The position numbers were made by a program, and so were the translations under genes. This document shows, piece after piece, positions 44,424 to 53,862 of a DNA stretch of 64,000 nt. The DNA is from Arcobacter siniprincipis (GTDB lineage Bacteria; Campylobacterota; Campylobacteria; Campylobacterales; Arcobacteraceae): NCBI RefSeq assembly GCF_048571125.1, contig NZ_CP182343.1, positions 3,038,001 through 3,102,000 on the forward strand. The letters are read 5' to 3'. Within the stretch, counting starts at the first letter, position 1. Each line of letters begins with the position of its first letter. Under the pieces are notes generated by a model that was given only the letters and a program-made list of their open reading frames with translations, ran no database searches and was not told the origin of the DNA.

Positions 44424-45468
44424 TAACAAAAGATATAGAAAAAAAACTAAGTATGAAAAAAGCCAAAAGAATCTTAAATTAGTACAAGAAGAAATCATAC
44501 CTGTAATGATGCATAAAATCAAAACAGGTGAAATCATACTTGAAAAAGTAAATAAAAAGTTATTCAAGTATTATAGCGATTTGTTTTTGAAATCTAAAAG
44601 AGATTTGAAGCCTAACTCATTAAAAGAGTATTCAAGGTATATTGGATTTTGGAATAGTTTTTTTGCTGATCGTGACATAAAAGAGATTAAAGCATCTGAA
44701 ATAAAAGAAGCTATCTTTACTAAAGATATAAAAGTTCAAGGGATGAAGGACCATTTAGTTATTTGTAAAGGCATTTTTAATGAAGCCTTTATTGATGATG
44801 AGATTAATTCTAATCCTGTTGATAAAATTAGTTTACCAAAGGCAAAGAAAAAAGAGATTTTACCATTTACCAAAGAAGAAGTAAAAGCTATTCTTGATAA
44901 TGCAAATGGTTTTTTCAAGGCTTATTTAGCAGTTGCTTTTTATACAGGAATTAGAACAGGTGAGCTACTTGCTCTAAAATGGCAAAATATAGATTTTAAA
45001 AATAAGAGAATCTATATTAATGCAACAGTAGGAAACTACAAAGAACAAACAACAAAAACAGGTACATCAACTAGATATGTTCCTTTATTTGATATTTTAG
45101 AGCCTTATCTAAGAGAACAACAAAAGAGAACAGGATTGAATAAAAATGTTTTTTGCACAAAGAATGGGAGACATTATTCATCATCTAATCTAACCATTTA
45201 TGAATGGAGACCTTTATTAAGACGGATTAAAATCCCTGAAAGAAGAATGTACGAGACAAGACATACTTTTGCAACAAATATGATTGAGTCTCAACAGTTT
45301 AGTTTGAATCAAATAGCAGCATGGTTAGGTCATGCAAATATTCAAACTTTAATCAATAGATACAACAAATTTATTCCCTCAGAAATTGCCAAGTTTGATG
45401 GTCAATTTGATGTATTTAAAGGCGAAAATGACACAGAAAATGTCACGCAAAATATTACAAGTGCTTAA
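44365..45468 (+). CDS. Tyrosine-recombinase integrase
   Basis: 367 residues. N-terminal arm-binding domain, core-binding domain (LFKYYSDLFLKSKRDLKPNSLKEY), then the catalytic domain: Arg in GIRTGELLALKW (about residue 197), YETRHTFATNM (second Arg box; Tyr replaces the usual first His), the His of LGHANIQTL and the nucleophile Tyr in INRYNKF (about residue 332). The ribosome site AAAGGAGAAAACAGC lies within the previous gene. It marks the right phage end. Confidence 0.93.
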   Translation: MAKAYLRKDSQFVWISFSHNNKRYRKKTKYEKSQKNLKLVQEEIIPVMMHKIKTGEIILEKVNKKLFKYYSDLFLKSKRDLKPNSLKEYSRYIGFWNSFFADRDIKEIKASEIKEAIFTKDIKVQGMKDHLVICKGIFNEAFIDDEINSNPVDKISLPKAKKKEILPFTKEEVKAILDNANGFFKAYLAVAFYTGIRTGELLALKWQNIDFKNKRIYINATVGNYKEQTTKTGTSTRYVPLFDILEPYLREQQKRTGLNKNVFCTKNGRHYSSSNLTIYEWRPLLRRIKIPERRMYETRHTFATNMIESQQFSLNQIAAWLGHANIQTLINRYNKFIPSEIAKFDGQFDVFKGENDTENVTQNITSA

Positions 45469-45564
45469 AAGCTTTATATAAAGGGCTTTTTAGATTATCT
45501 AGCCAAAAGAAATATATTTTTACTTAATGAAAAATCTATTTTTGATCACAAATTAAAATATTTT

Positions 45565-45924
45565 ATGACATTACATGCAAAAAACATATATATTGTTTAT
45601 TTTAATAAATTAATGAAAGAATTAACTATAGATGCACAAGCTAATAAGAAATTCAAGAAAGCTTCGCACATTTTTGATAATTTAGAATATCTTGGGTTTA
45701 CAGAAAAAGAAGCATTAGAAGTTGATTATAATTATATTAAACTATATTATTTACCTCTAATTAATAAATTTGGAATAAATGTAAATCTTGATGATGATTA
45801 CAATTTTTATCAATTAAATTGTATAGATTCAATAACACTTGCTTTAAATTATCCTAAATTCATTTCTCATTTCTTTAAACTTCGTAAAACTATACTTGAA
45901 TTATCATTACAAGGAAAAATATGA
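45565..45924 (+). CDS. Unknown host protein, possibly a 3' remnant
   Basis: 119 residues from ATG at 45565, but the frame is open back to the integrase stop at 45466-45468 with no better start, and the ATG has a poor ribosome site. It may be the tail of a gene cut by the phage. The C-terminal LGFTEKEALEVDYNY and YNFYQLNCIDSITLAL are soluble and helical. No family is recognised. Its stop overlaps the next start as ATGA. Confidence 0.5.
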   Translation: MTLHAKNIYIVYFNKLMKELTIDAQANKKFKKASHIFDNLEYLGFTEKEALEVDYNYIKLYYLPLINKFGINVNLDDDYNFYQLNCIDSITLALNYPKFISHFFKLRKTILELSLQGKI

Positions 45925-48389
45925 AACTTTTAAAAAAAGATTTAAATAAGTATCTCACTCCACACTTTATAAAGTTATATAAAAATTATTTTAGTGATTT
46001 TCATGAAGTTGAAGTAATCCATCCGAAAAAACTTCTCTCTCCAAAAAGATTTGATATTCTTATAAAATATATTTATGCTTGGCATAAAAAAAATAATATA
46101 ACATTAAAATATGCAATAAAAATATATAAACATCACATAGGTACCTGGAACAATTTCATTGAAGGTGACGGATCAAAAAACTGCTTTGATGATTATCTAA
46201 ATAATTTTAATTTACTTATCGATAATAAATTTGATTCTAAATCTTCCCTAATTCCAGTAACAAAAGAAGGAATAATACTTGATGGAAGTCATAGAACAAC
46301 TTCTTGTATATTAAATCAAGAAAATCCTTCTATAGTTGTTTTAAATATCCCTTCACCTAATTATGATTATAAGTACTTTAGAAAACTTGGTACTGATGAA
46401 AACATTATGGATTATGCAGCATTAAATTATGTGGAACTAGATGAAAATTTATATTTACTTTTTTTGTTTCCTATTGCAAGGGACAAAGACCTCAAAGTAG
46501 AAAAAATTATTGAATCAATTGGTGAAATAGCCTACTCTAAAGAACTTAAGTTAAATGAAGATGGAATGCATAATTTAGTTGTTCAATCTTATAGAGATGA
46601 GAAATGGATTGGTTCTCAAGATGACAACTATCATGGTGCAAAAAAAAATGCAAACTTGAAATATAAAGAAAATAAATTATTACAAACATACCTAATAAAA
46701 GTTAATTCACATGAAGACACATTAATAATAAAAAAACAAATTAGAGCTTTATTTGAATATGGAAATAACTCTGTACATATTACAGATACACATGAAGAAA
46801 CTTTAAGATTAGCTCAACAAATATATAACGAAAATAGTGTAAATTTTTTAAATTTTTCTATACACCACAATAATCAAAAATTCCTAAAACTTTTTGAAAC
46901 ATTTAAAAATAAATACAATAAATTAAAGTATCATGAACAAAAAGGATTTTGTATTGATAGTAGTTCAGTTCTAGCAGTATTTGGAATAAGAGATTGTAGA
47001 GATATAGATTTTCTTGCAAATAATAAGAAAAAATCAACTCTCTTAGAAGATTTTGAAATAGATTGTCATAATGAAGAATTGAAATATTATCCTTTAGATT
47101 TAGATGAAATGTTATTTAACCCAAATAATTATTTTTATTATGATAGTGTAAAATTCTTAACTTTACAAAATGTTAAAAACATGAAATCAATTCGTGGTGA
47201 AGAAAAAGACTTTAAAGATATAGAACTTATTAATAATAGTCTAGTAAAAGACTTCATGGTAGAACAATGGTATAGTCAAAATGGCGAAGATTTTATTCTA
47301 AATGAATTATTAAAAAATACAACCAATGGTTTTTTTGTAGAAGTAGGCTGTATAGATGGTTTAAGATTTAGTAATACATATAAATTTGAAAAAAAAGGAT
47401 GGAAGGGTATTTGTATAGAAGCACATCAAGATTATATTCCTTTTTTACAAAAGAATAGGTCAAATAGTACTGTTTTAAATTATGCCGTTGGTGAAAAAGA
47501 TGAAGATAATATAACTTTTTATGCCAATTCAAGAGGTAGTTTATCAACATTAGATAAATCTCAAGAAGAACATTTTAAAAGTCATTATGGAGAATGGTTC
47601 ACGGGATTTAAGGAACAAATTGTTAAAAAAAGAACATTAACTACCATATTTGAAGAAAATTGTGTAAAGGATATCGATATTCTCTCAATAGACATAGAAG
47701 GATATGAAATTGAAGCAATTGAAGGGCTTAACTTTGCAAAATATCAACCAAAAATTATAGTTGTAGAAAGTACAGGTAATGAACATGAAGAAGTTTTGGA
47801 CAATATTTTACTAACAAATAATTATAAAAAAGCCTTTAGATTAAGTGAAAATATTTTTTATATTTCCAACAAACTAAATATAAATTTACTAAAAAATGAA
47901 TATTCAATAGAATTACTTACAACTGAAAATCCTTTTGATAAAGAAGGAAATATTACTACATCAATTAAATTAACATTTGACAAATTAACAAATCAGTATT
48001 TTAAAACTATTGCTCCAAACTTTAAAAAGAACTCAAGTAAAGTTGTTTTAACAACAGAAAAAAAAGAACAAATTATTGATAATTTAATTTTCAAAATAGA
48101 AAATAGTGAATATGAAAGCTTTTCAATATATGGAATTGGAGAATTAACAATATCTCTCTTAGCACGTTTATTTTTAATTAGTTCAAAAAAAAGAATTAAT
48201 TATTTTGTAGATTCTAATGCTAAAGAATCATCTGTTTTCCATTCAAGAAAAGTTTTAACTCCAGAAAAAGCCTTAAAACTTGGAGAGAGCAACTTTATAA
48301 TTGTAGGTTTTTCTCATGTATTAACTATGGAAAAAAATCTTTTATCTCATACAAATTCCAATATTAATATTATTATTAAACCATTTTAA
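45921..48389 (+). CDS. Multidomain FkbM methyltransferase protein
   Basis: 822 residues. Residues about 1-440 are a unique region that contains IILDGSHRTTSCIL (about residue 115), like a ParB/sulfiredoxin-type DGSHR motif. Residues about 445-650 are an FkbM methyltransferase: SQNGEDFIL, GFFVEVGCIDG, GICIEAHQDY, and IDILSIDIEGYEIEAIEGL. Residues about 725-822 form the short Rossmann-like module (YGIGELTISLL, then FVDSNAKESS). Its likely role is methylation or handling of a sugar in a surface glycan. Confidence 0.75.
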   Translation: MKLLKKDLNKYLTPHFIKLYKNYFSDFHEVEVIHPKKLLSPKRFDILIKYIYAWHKKNNITLKYAIKIYKHHIGTWNNFIEGDGSKNCFDDYLNNFNLLIDNKFDSKSSLIPVTKEGIILDGSHRTTSCILNQENPSIVVLNIPSPNYDYKYFRKLGTDENIMDYAALNYVELDENLYLLFLFPIARDKDLKVEKIIESIGEIAYSKELKLNEDGMHNLVVQSYRDEKWIGSQDDNYHGAKKNANLKYKENKLLQTYLIKVNSHEDTLIIKKQIRALFEYGNNSVHITDTHEETLRLAQQIYNENSVNFLNFSIHHNNQKFLKLFETFKNKYNKLKYHEQKGFCIDSSSVLAVFGIRDCRDIDFLANNKKKSTLLEDFEIDCHNEELKYYPLDLDEMLFNPNNYFYYDSVKFLTLQNVKNMKSIRGEEKDFKDIELINNSLVKDFMVEQWYSQNGEDFILNELLKNTTNGFFVEVGCIDGLRFSNTYKFEKKGWKGICIEAHQDYIPFLQKNRSNSTVLNYAVGEKDEDNITFYANSRGSLSTLDKSQEEHFKSHYGEWFTGFKEQIVKKRTLTTIFEENCVKDIDILSIDIEGYEIEAIEGLNFAKYQPKIIVVESTGNEHEEVLDNILLTNNYKKAFRLSENIFYISNKLNINLLKNEYSIELLTTENPFDKEGNITTSIKLTFDKLTNQYFKTIAPNFKKNSSKVVLTTEKKEQIIDNLIFKIENSEYESFSIYGIGELTISLLARLFLISSKKRINYFVDSNAKESSVFHSRKVLTPEKALKLGESNFIIVGFSHVLTMEKNLLSHTNSNINIIIKPF

Positions 48390-48415
48390 ATTTTATATAA
48401 AAGGATATTAAAAAT

Positions 48416-49003
48416 ATGAGTAAAAACAATTTTATTGAAAAAGCATTAGAATGCAAAGGTTGGACCTCAAAAGAAAAATTAAATTTAATTTTTGATCTAA
48501 TTCAAAAGATAGAACATTTAAATGGAGATATATTAGAAATTGGTTCTGCATGGGGAAGAAGTACTGTTTTAATTGCACTATCATCTAACAAGAAGGTATG
48601 GTCTATAGACCCTCACACTGGGGGCATTGTTGCAATTTCAGAAAAAAAACCTCAAAATTCTTTTGATGAATTTTGTACAAATTTAGAAAAAAATTTTATT
48701 TTAGATAAAGTTAATATTTTAAAATATACAACAAAGGAAGTATACGAAAAGAAACTATTACCTAATACTTTAAATTTTTCATTTATTTTTATAGATGGAC
48801 TTCATACAGCTGAAGCTGTAGCATTAGACTTTAAACTGGCTTATTCTAAACTAATAAAAAATGGAATATTAGTTTTTGATGATTACTTTGAAAAGTCAAT
48901 TCCAGAATATACAAAGATGATTGATAAAATATCTAAAGAATTAAATATTGAATTAATAAAAGAATTTAATTCCAAATTAGTTTACTTAATAAAATATACT
49001 TAA
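48416..49003 (+). CDS. Class I SAM methyltransferase (type 24)
   Basis: 195 residues. GDILEIGSAWGRSTVLIAL is motif I, VWSIDPHTGG the acidic loop and FIFIDGLHTAEAVALDFKL the family signature of Methyltransf_24. It ends NGILVFDDYFE. Ribosome site AAAGGATATTAAAAAT. Substrate unknown; the glycan context suggests a sugar. Confidence 0.83.
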   Translation: MSKNNFIEKALECKGWTSKEKLNLIFDLIQKIEHLNGDILEIGSAWGRSTVLIALSSNKKVWSIDPHTGGIVAISEKKPQNSFDEFCTNLEKNFILDKVNILKYTTKEVYEKKLLPNTLNFSFIFIDGLHTAEAVALDFKLAYSKLIKNGILVFDDYFEKSIPEYTKMIDKISKELNIELIKEFNSKLVYLIKYT

Positions 49004-49065
49004 AATTATTCTAATTTATAAAAAAGGTAAATAAAATTGAAAGTACTAAAAAATAAAGGATTTAA

Positions 49066-49779
49066 GTGAATAAAGATTTATATTTAGAAAATCGTGAATA
49101 TGTTAATGATGCATTTTCTCAACAAAAGAGATTAATAGGATTTAAAGATAAAAAAATTATATTTGATGTTGGTGCACATATAGGGGAAATTTCTGAACTT
49201 TATACAAGACTATTCCCAAAACATGAAATACATTCTTTTGAACCATATAAAGATTCTTTTTCAAAGTTATTAGAAAAATCAGAAAAAAATATAAATATTA
49301 TTCCAAATCAAATAGCATTGGGGAGTAATATAGGCAAAAAATTCTTAAATAATAATGTGGCTAGCCCCACAAATTCTTTTTTGGAAACTCATGAAAAAGC
49401 ATCTTATTATTGGTCTGCACAATGGTGTACTACTATTGAAAAAATTGAAGTTGATGTTACAACAATAGATTACTATTGTAAAGAAAAAAATATTTCAAAA
49501 ATTGATGTACTAAAATTAGACACACAAGGTTATGAATTTGAAATTTTAAAAGGTGCAGAATCAATGTTATCTAATAATCAAATTTCACTTATATATTCTG
49601 AAGTAATCTTATCGTCTACTTATATTAATCAAAAATCATTAGCCCAAATTACAGACTATCTAGACACGTTTGGATATAGATTATTTAATATATATAACCC
49701 TGCAATTAGTAAGAACAAGGAATTAAATCAAATTGATGTAATATTTATTTTAAGTTCAGAAAAATTAAAAGATATTTGA
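49066..49779 (+). CDS. FkbM-family methyltransferase
   Basis: 237 residues from a GTG start after AAAGGATTTAA. IIFDVGAHIGEISELYTRLFP is motif I, HSFEPYKDSF motif II, and KIDVLKLDTQGYEFEILKGAESML the FkbM signature. It probably O-methylates a sugar. It is followed 1 base later by the GT10 gene. Confidence 0.87.
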   Translation: MNKDLYLENREYVNDAFSQQKRLIGFKDKKIIFDVGAHIGEISELYTRLFPKHEIHSFEPYKDSFSKLLEKSEKNINIIPNQIALGSNIGKKFLNNNVASPTNSFLETHEKASYYWSAQWCTTIEKIEVDVTTIDYYCKEKNISKIDVLKLDTQGYEFEILKGAESMLSNNQISLIYSEVILSSTYINQKSLAQITDYLDTFGYRLFNIYNPAISKNKELNQIDVIFILSSEKLKDI

Positions 49780-49780
49780 T

Positions 49781-50644
49781 ATGTTAAAAAATATTTCAGT
49801 TAAAATTGTTAAAAATTGGACTAATCCTGAACTTTTTAGACAACTACCTAATAACTCACATAATATGTGGAATAATATTCAATTTACATACGATAAAAAT
49901 CTAGAAACAGATTATGCAATAATACTGAATTTTATTCCTAAAGATAGTGAAGAAATATTGAAAAATTCAAAAAAGATATGGGCATTTATGCAAGAACCTT
50001 GTATAGATGGAATAAATAAATGGGTTGAAACTGGACACGAAAATTTTGAGAGGATATATACTCACCATATTTTCAATAATGAATCTAAATATATTCCAAC
50101 GCAAACTTGCTTGCCATGGCATGTTGATAAAACATTTGATGAATTAATAAATCTTAAATCAATAAAAAAAACAAAAAGAATTTCTTGGATAGTTTCAAAC
50201 CTTAATTATTTACCTGGACATAAACTAAGAATGGAACTTCATAGTGAAGTTATAAAACAACAACTACCTATTGATATTTTCGGTAAAGGTATTAACCCTA
50301 TAAAAGATAAATTTAATGGTTTAGCCTCTTATAAATATTCTATTGCCATTGAAAATAGTAGCAGTCCACATTATTGGACAGAAAAAATTTCTGATTGTTT
50401 TTTATCATATACAGTTCCAATATATTACGGATGTACAAATATAGGAAACTATTTTCCAAAAGATTCTTTTATACAAATTAATCCAGAAAATACTAATGAA
50501 TGTATAAATCAAATATTAGAGATTATTGAAAATGATAATTATGAAAAAAGATTAGATTCTTTAATTGAAGCTAGAAATCTTGTATTGAATAAATATCAAC
50601 TTTTCCCTTTTATAGTAAATGAAATTAAAAAAGATATTTTATGA
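49781..50644 (+). CDS. GT10-family (fucosyl) transferase
   Basis: 287 residues. The C-terminal GT10 signature is clear: YKYSIAIENSSSPHYWTEKI, then DCFLSYTVPIYYGCTNIGNYF and PKDSFIQI. The N-terminal half holds IWAFMQEPCIDGI and THHIFNNES. GT10 enzymes transfer fucose or a similar deoxysugar from GDP-sugar. Overlaps the next gene by 4 bases. Confidence 0.85.
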   Translation: MLKNISVKIVKNWTNPELFRQLPNNSHNMWNNIQFTYDKNLETDYAIILNFIPKDSEEILKNSKKIWAFMQEPCIDGINKWVETGHENFERIYTHHIFNNESKYIPTQTCLPWHVDKTFDELINLKSIKKTKRISWIVSNLNYLPGHKLRMELHSEVIKQQLPIDIFGKGINPIKDKFNGLASYKYSIAIENSSSPHYWTEKISDCFLSYTVPIYYGCTNIGNYFPKDSFIQINPENTNECINQILEIIENDNYEKRLDSLIEARNLVLNKYQLFPFIVNEIKKDIL

Positions 50645-51600
50645 AAACTTTTATAATTAATTTAGAAAAAGATATTGAAAAGAAAAAAGTAATTAATAAC
50701 ATATGTGAGAAACATGCCTTAAACTATGAATTTATATGTGCAATATATGGTTTCAATTTGGAAGAGAGTTATATCAAGTCAATCACAAATAAAAATGGAT
50801 CAATCAGTCAAATTAACAGAGAACTCAGTAAGGGAGAAATTGGTTGTACGTTAAGTCATATGATTATTTATAAACGAATTATAGATGATAATTTACCTTA
50901 TGCTTTAATATTAGAAGATGATGCTTTTTTTGATGATAAACTAGTAACTTTTATTAACACTTTTAATAATTTTAAAGAAGATTGGGATTGTATTTTATTA
51001 GGATATTACATTGGTTCTGATCACAAAAATTTCACTATAAGTTTTGATAAAAAGATTTATTCAAAAAATTTTGCCTATATTATGACTTCTCAATTATTAT
51101 CTGGAACACATGGTTATTTGATAAGTAATCAAGGAGCAAAGAAATTACTTGAGTATAATAAAGAGATAACTCTTCCTATAGATTCGTACACTGGAGATTC
51201 TAATTTAATTAAGCAATTTTGTATATATCCACCTATTATACATATTAATGATCAATTTGATATTAATACAGAACTAGAACAAGATAGAAAGAGACTAAGA
51301 GCTCTGTATAAAAACTTGGAAATTGTTAAAAACTTACATAATCAAATTAAAGGGATTAACAAGTGCTTTAAAATAATTATTTATGGATATGGAACTATTG
51401 GAAAACTTTTATATGAAAGAATTAAAGATAAAGATGAAATATATAAAATTATTGATTCAAATTTTAATTTAGATGAACTAAATAAAAATGAAAATATTTT
51501 ATTTATCAATACAATTTTATCAAAAAATGAATCTATAAAAATAACAAATAAATTAAAAAGTTTATTCTTAAACTCTAAAATAATTTCGGTAATGGAATAA
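50641..51600 (+). CDS. GT25-family glycosyltransferase with Rossmann-like tail
   Basis: 319 residues. GT25 motifs: the N-terminal FIINLEKDIEKKKVI, GEIGCTLSHMIIYKRII, LPYALILEDDAFF with the metal-site acidic pair (about residue 94), and LSGTHGYLISNQGAKKLL. The last 80 residues are the shared module (IIIYGYGTIGKLLYERI, IIDSNFN). GT25 enzymes build lipopolysaccharide outer-core sugars. It directly precedes a broken GT25 copy. Confidence 0.88.
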   Translation: MKTFIINLEKDIEKKKVINNICEKHALNYEFICAIYGFNLEESYIKSITNKNGSISQINRELSKGEIGCTLSHMIIYKRIIDDNLPYALILEDDAFFDDKLVTFINTFNNFKEDWDCILLGYYIGSDHKNFTISFDKKIYSKNFAYIMTSQLLSGTHGYLISNQGAKKLLEYNKEITLPIDSYTGDSNLIKQFCIYPPIIHINDQFDINTELEQDRKRLRALYKNLEIVKNLHNQIKGINKCFKIIIYGYGTIGKLLYERIKDKDEIYKIIDSNFNLDELNKNENILFINTILSKNESIKITNKLKSLFLNSKIISVME

Positions 51601-51602
51601 AT

Positions 51603-51858
51603 ATGGAAATATTTGTAATAAACTTAAAAAAAGACATAGAAAGAAGAGTATATATGCTTAACCTTTTAAAAAAATATAATTTAGATTTTGAATTAATTAC
51701 GGCAATAGAAGGCAAAAAATTAAAAGATGTTGATATTATAATTGGGAAAAGGAAATTTAATGCAGAAACTATTTCAAACACATTGGTTTAATATTCAATT
51801 TAGCTCTTTTGCTGAATTAGATAAAGAAAATATAGCAGGATCAGAGTTTTATGAATAA
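51603..51858 (+). pseudogene. Remnants of a second GT25 gene and another gene start
   Basis: 51603-51791 encodes 62 residues starting like GT25 (FVINLKKDIERRVYML, DFELITAIEGKKLKD), then loses similarity and stops. From 51760 a second frame gives 32 residues (MQKLFQTHWFNIQFSSFAEL..., ending GSEFYE) that look like the beginning of a different protein. Both are too short to be complete. They lie between full genes and are probably deletion scars. Confidence 0.6.
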
Positions 51859-53089
51859 ATTTTCTCATAATAATACAAATCCTACTATATCTGTAATTAT
51901 GACTCTTTATAATGTATCTTCATATATAAAAAAATCTCTTACCTCTGTTATGAATCAAACTTTTAAAGATATAGAAATTTTAATTATAGATGATTGTGGG
52001 AATGATGATTCTCTTGAGAGAGTCAAGAAATTTAAAAAATATGATTCTAGAATTAAAATTATACAAAATGAGAAGAATTTAGGGCCAGGGAAAAGTAAAA
52101 ATATTGGTATCAAAGCAGCAAAAGGTGAATATGTCTTTTTTATAGACGGAGATGATTACTTAAATCTACAAACTCTAGAAAAATTATATTTAAAAGCAGT
52201 GAAAATAGATGTAGATTACATAGGATATAACCATATAAAGATCTGGGAAAATAGCGATAAAATTGTATATCATCATTTTGAAAAGTTTGAAGATAAATAT
52301 TTTCAAACAATGGGTCCTATTACCAAACTATATAAAAAAGAATTTCTACTAAAAAATAATATTTTTTTTGATACATTTAGACATTCAGAAGATATGTCTT
52401 TTGCATTTCAAGTTTATATGTTTGCAAAGAAATATACTTGGTTAGATTTTGATGGATATTACTATATTCAACATTCAAATTCTTTTTGTTATCAACAAAA
52501 TAAAAAAGAGGATAAAAGAAATTCTCTAGGTATAATTAAAGCATTAAAAAAGATAGATATACTATTAGAACAAAATGTAAAGAATAAAAACTTCAATTTT
52601 TTATTACATAAACTTCAATTTATTAAACTAAATTACCTTTATACAAGTTACAGAAGACGCCATCCGGAAAATTTAACTTTCTTTTTGGGACATGTAAAAA
52701 AATACTTAAGTGATTTTCCTGAAATATATGAAAAGTTTTTGCAGAAGATTTATAACCCTACTATATTGAATTATTCAAAAATATTAGAAAAAGAGTTAAG
52801 AAAAGATTCTAAAAAGAAGTTTATCTTATATGGTTTTAATGATTTGGCAATTAAATTACATGAAATATTTTATAAAGATATTTCTGCAATTATTGATAAA
52901 AATAAGCAAGGGGAAATTTTTCAAAATCACATAATACAAAATCTTGAAAAAATTTCTACATATCAAAAAGAAATTTTTGTAATTACAGCAATTAATGATA
53001 CATACATAAAAGATATCAAAAAAAGTATTGTTTATAGATTTCCTAAAGCAAAAATAATTCATTTACATAATAGTTCAACAGATTTATAA
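51851..53089 (+). CDS. GT2 glycosyltransferase with Rossmann-like tail
   Basis: 412 residues. GT-A fold motifs: ISVIMTLYNVSSYIKKSL, IEILIIDDCGNDDS, and the DXD region YVFFIDGDDYL (about 91-101). Residues about 150-300 hold the acceptor region. The C-terminal 85 residues are the shared module (FILYGFNDLAIKLHEI, AIIDKNKQGE). Its ATG overlaps the fragment upstream by 8 bases. Confidence 0.88.
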   Translation: MNKFSHNNTNPTISVIMTLYNVSSYIKKSLTSVMNQTFKDIEILIIDDCGNDDSLERVKKFKKYDSRIKIIQNEKNLGPGKSKNIGIKAAKGEYVFFIDGDDYLNLQTLEKLYLKAVKIDVDYIGYNHIKIWENSDKIVYHHFEKFEDKYFQTMGPITKLYKKEFLLKNNIFFDTFRHSEDMSFAFQVYMFAKKYTWLDFDGYYYIQHSNSFCYQQNKKEDKRNSLGIIKALKKIDILLEQNVKNKNFNFLLHKLQFIKLNYLYTSYRRRHPENLTFFLGHVKKYLSDFPEIYEKFLQKIYNPTILNYSKILEKELRKDSKKKFILYGFNDLAIKLHEIFYKDISAIIDKNKQGEIFQNHIIQNLEKISTYQKEIFVITAINDTYIKDIKKSIVYRFPKAKIIHLHNSSTDL

Positions 53090-53167
53090 AAATAATTATT
53101 AATAAGTTTAATGTAAATTCTAAAAAAACTTGATATTATATAACTATCAAAAAAAGGTAACATTTAT

Positions 53168-53854
53168 ATGATAATAGGTAATGGATTGATTGCAAACTCT
53201 TTTTCAAATTTCAAAGAAGATCAAAAAATATTAATTTTTGCATCAGGAGTATCTAACTCCAAAGAAATAGATATCTTACAATATGATAGAGAAGCAAATT
53301 TACTTAAAAATGCTATTCTAAACAATAAAGATAAAAAAATTATATATTTCAGTACTACAAGTATTTATGATAAAGAATTATCTACGCAACTATATTGTAA
53401 ACATAAGTTGCACATGGAAGAGTTAATAAAAGAGCTTTCTTTCAATTTTATTATTTTTAGATTACCAGAGATTGTTGGAAATAATAACAAATATCAAATT
53501 ATTGGTTTTCTAATACATAAAATAAAAAATAAAGAGCCATTTGAAATATGGGAAAATGCTACAAGACATTTAATAGGAATCTCTGATGTAGTCAAAATCT
53601 GTAGTTATTTAATTTATAAAAAAGAATATAATAATAAAATAATTAATATATCATCCCCAATTAAAACCCCTATATTGGATTTAGTTTTACATATTGAACA
53701 TATCTTAAATAAAAAAGCTATTTACTCATTTATAAATAAAGGAGATAGTTATAATATAGAAACACCAGAAATGGATTCTTTAAAAAAAAAACTAGACATA
53801 AACTTTGATGAGAAATATGTAAATAATCTTATCTCAAGATATTATAAACTATAG
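53168..53854 (+). CDS. NAD-dependent epimerase/dehydratase-like protein, short
   Basis: 228 residues. Short-chain reductase features: MIIGNGLIANSF at the start (NAD-binding Gly region), KIIYFSTTSIYD, and the catalytic pair in YCKHKLHMEEL (YxxxK, about residue 79). The usual family size is about 300, so the substrate-binding part is reduced. It may make or modify a nucleotide sugar. It follows a 78-base gap that may hold its own promoter (TATATAA near 53140). Confidence 0.75.
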   Translation: MIIGNGLIANSFSNFKEDQKILIFASGVSNSKEIDILQYDREANLLKNAILNNKDKKIIYFSTTSIYDKELSTQLYCKHKLHMEELIKELSFNFIIFRLPEIVGNNNKYQIIGFLIHKIKNKEPFEIWENATRHLIGISDVVKICSYLIYKKEYNNKIINISSPIKTPILDLVLHIEHILNKKAIYSFINKGDSYNIETPEMDSLKKKLDINFDEKYVNNLISRYYKL

Positions 53855-53862
53855 GAAAAACA

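Larger units (their letters stand above)
11278..45468. mobile_element. Prophage, lambda/HK97-type siphovirus, about 34 kb
   Basis: A complete module order is present: integrase, lysogeny switch, replication, packaging, head, tail, lysis and antirepressor. It lies between flagellin-glycosylation and glycan genes, so the flanks are host DNA. The ends are approximate: the left end falls between 11230 and 11416 and the right end between 45429 and 45564. No long exact direct repeat was found by eye. The best candidate is an imperfect 20-base match, TGACAC-N6-TGTCACGC, at 11285-11304 and 45429-45448. No structural gene looks broken, so the phage could be inducible. Confidence 0.9.

Noticed and set aside
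45469..45500. Terminator after the integrase
   Set aside because: AAAAGC...GCTTTTT can pair around a CTTTATATAAAG palindrome, but the stem is weak and AT-only in the centre.
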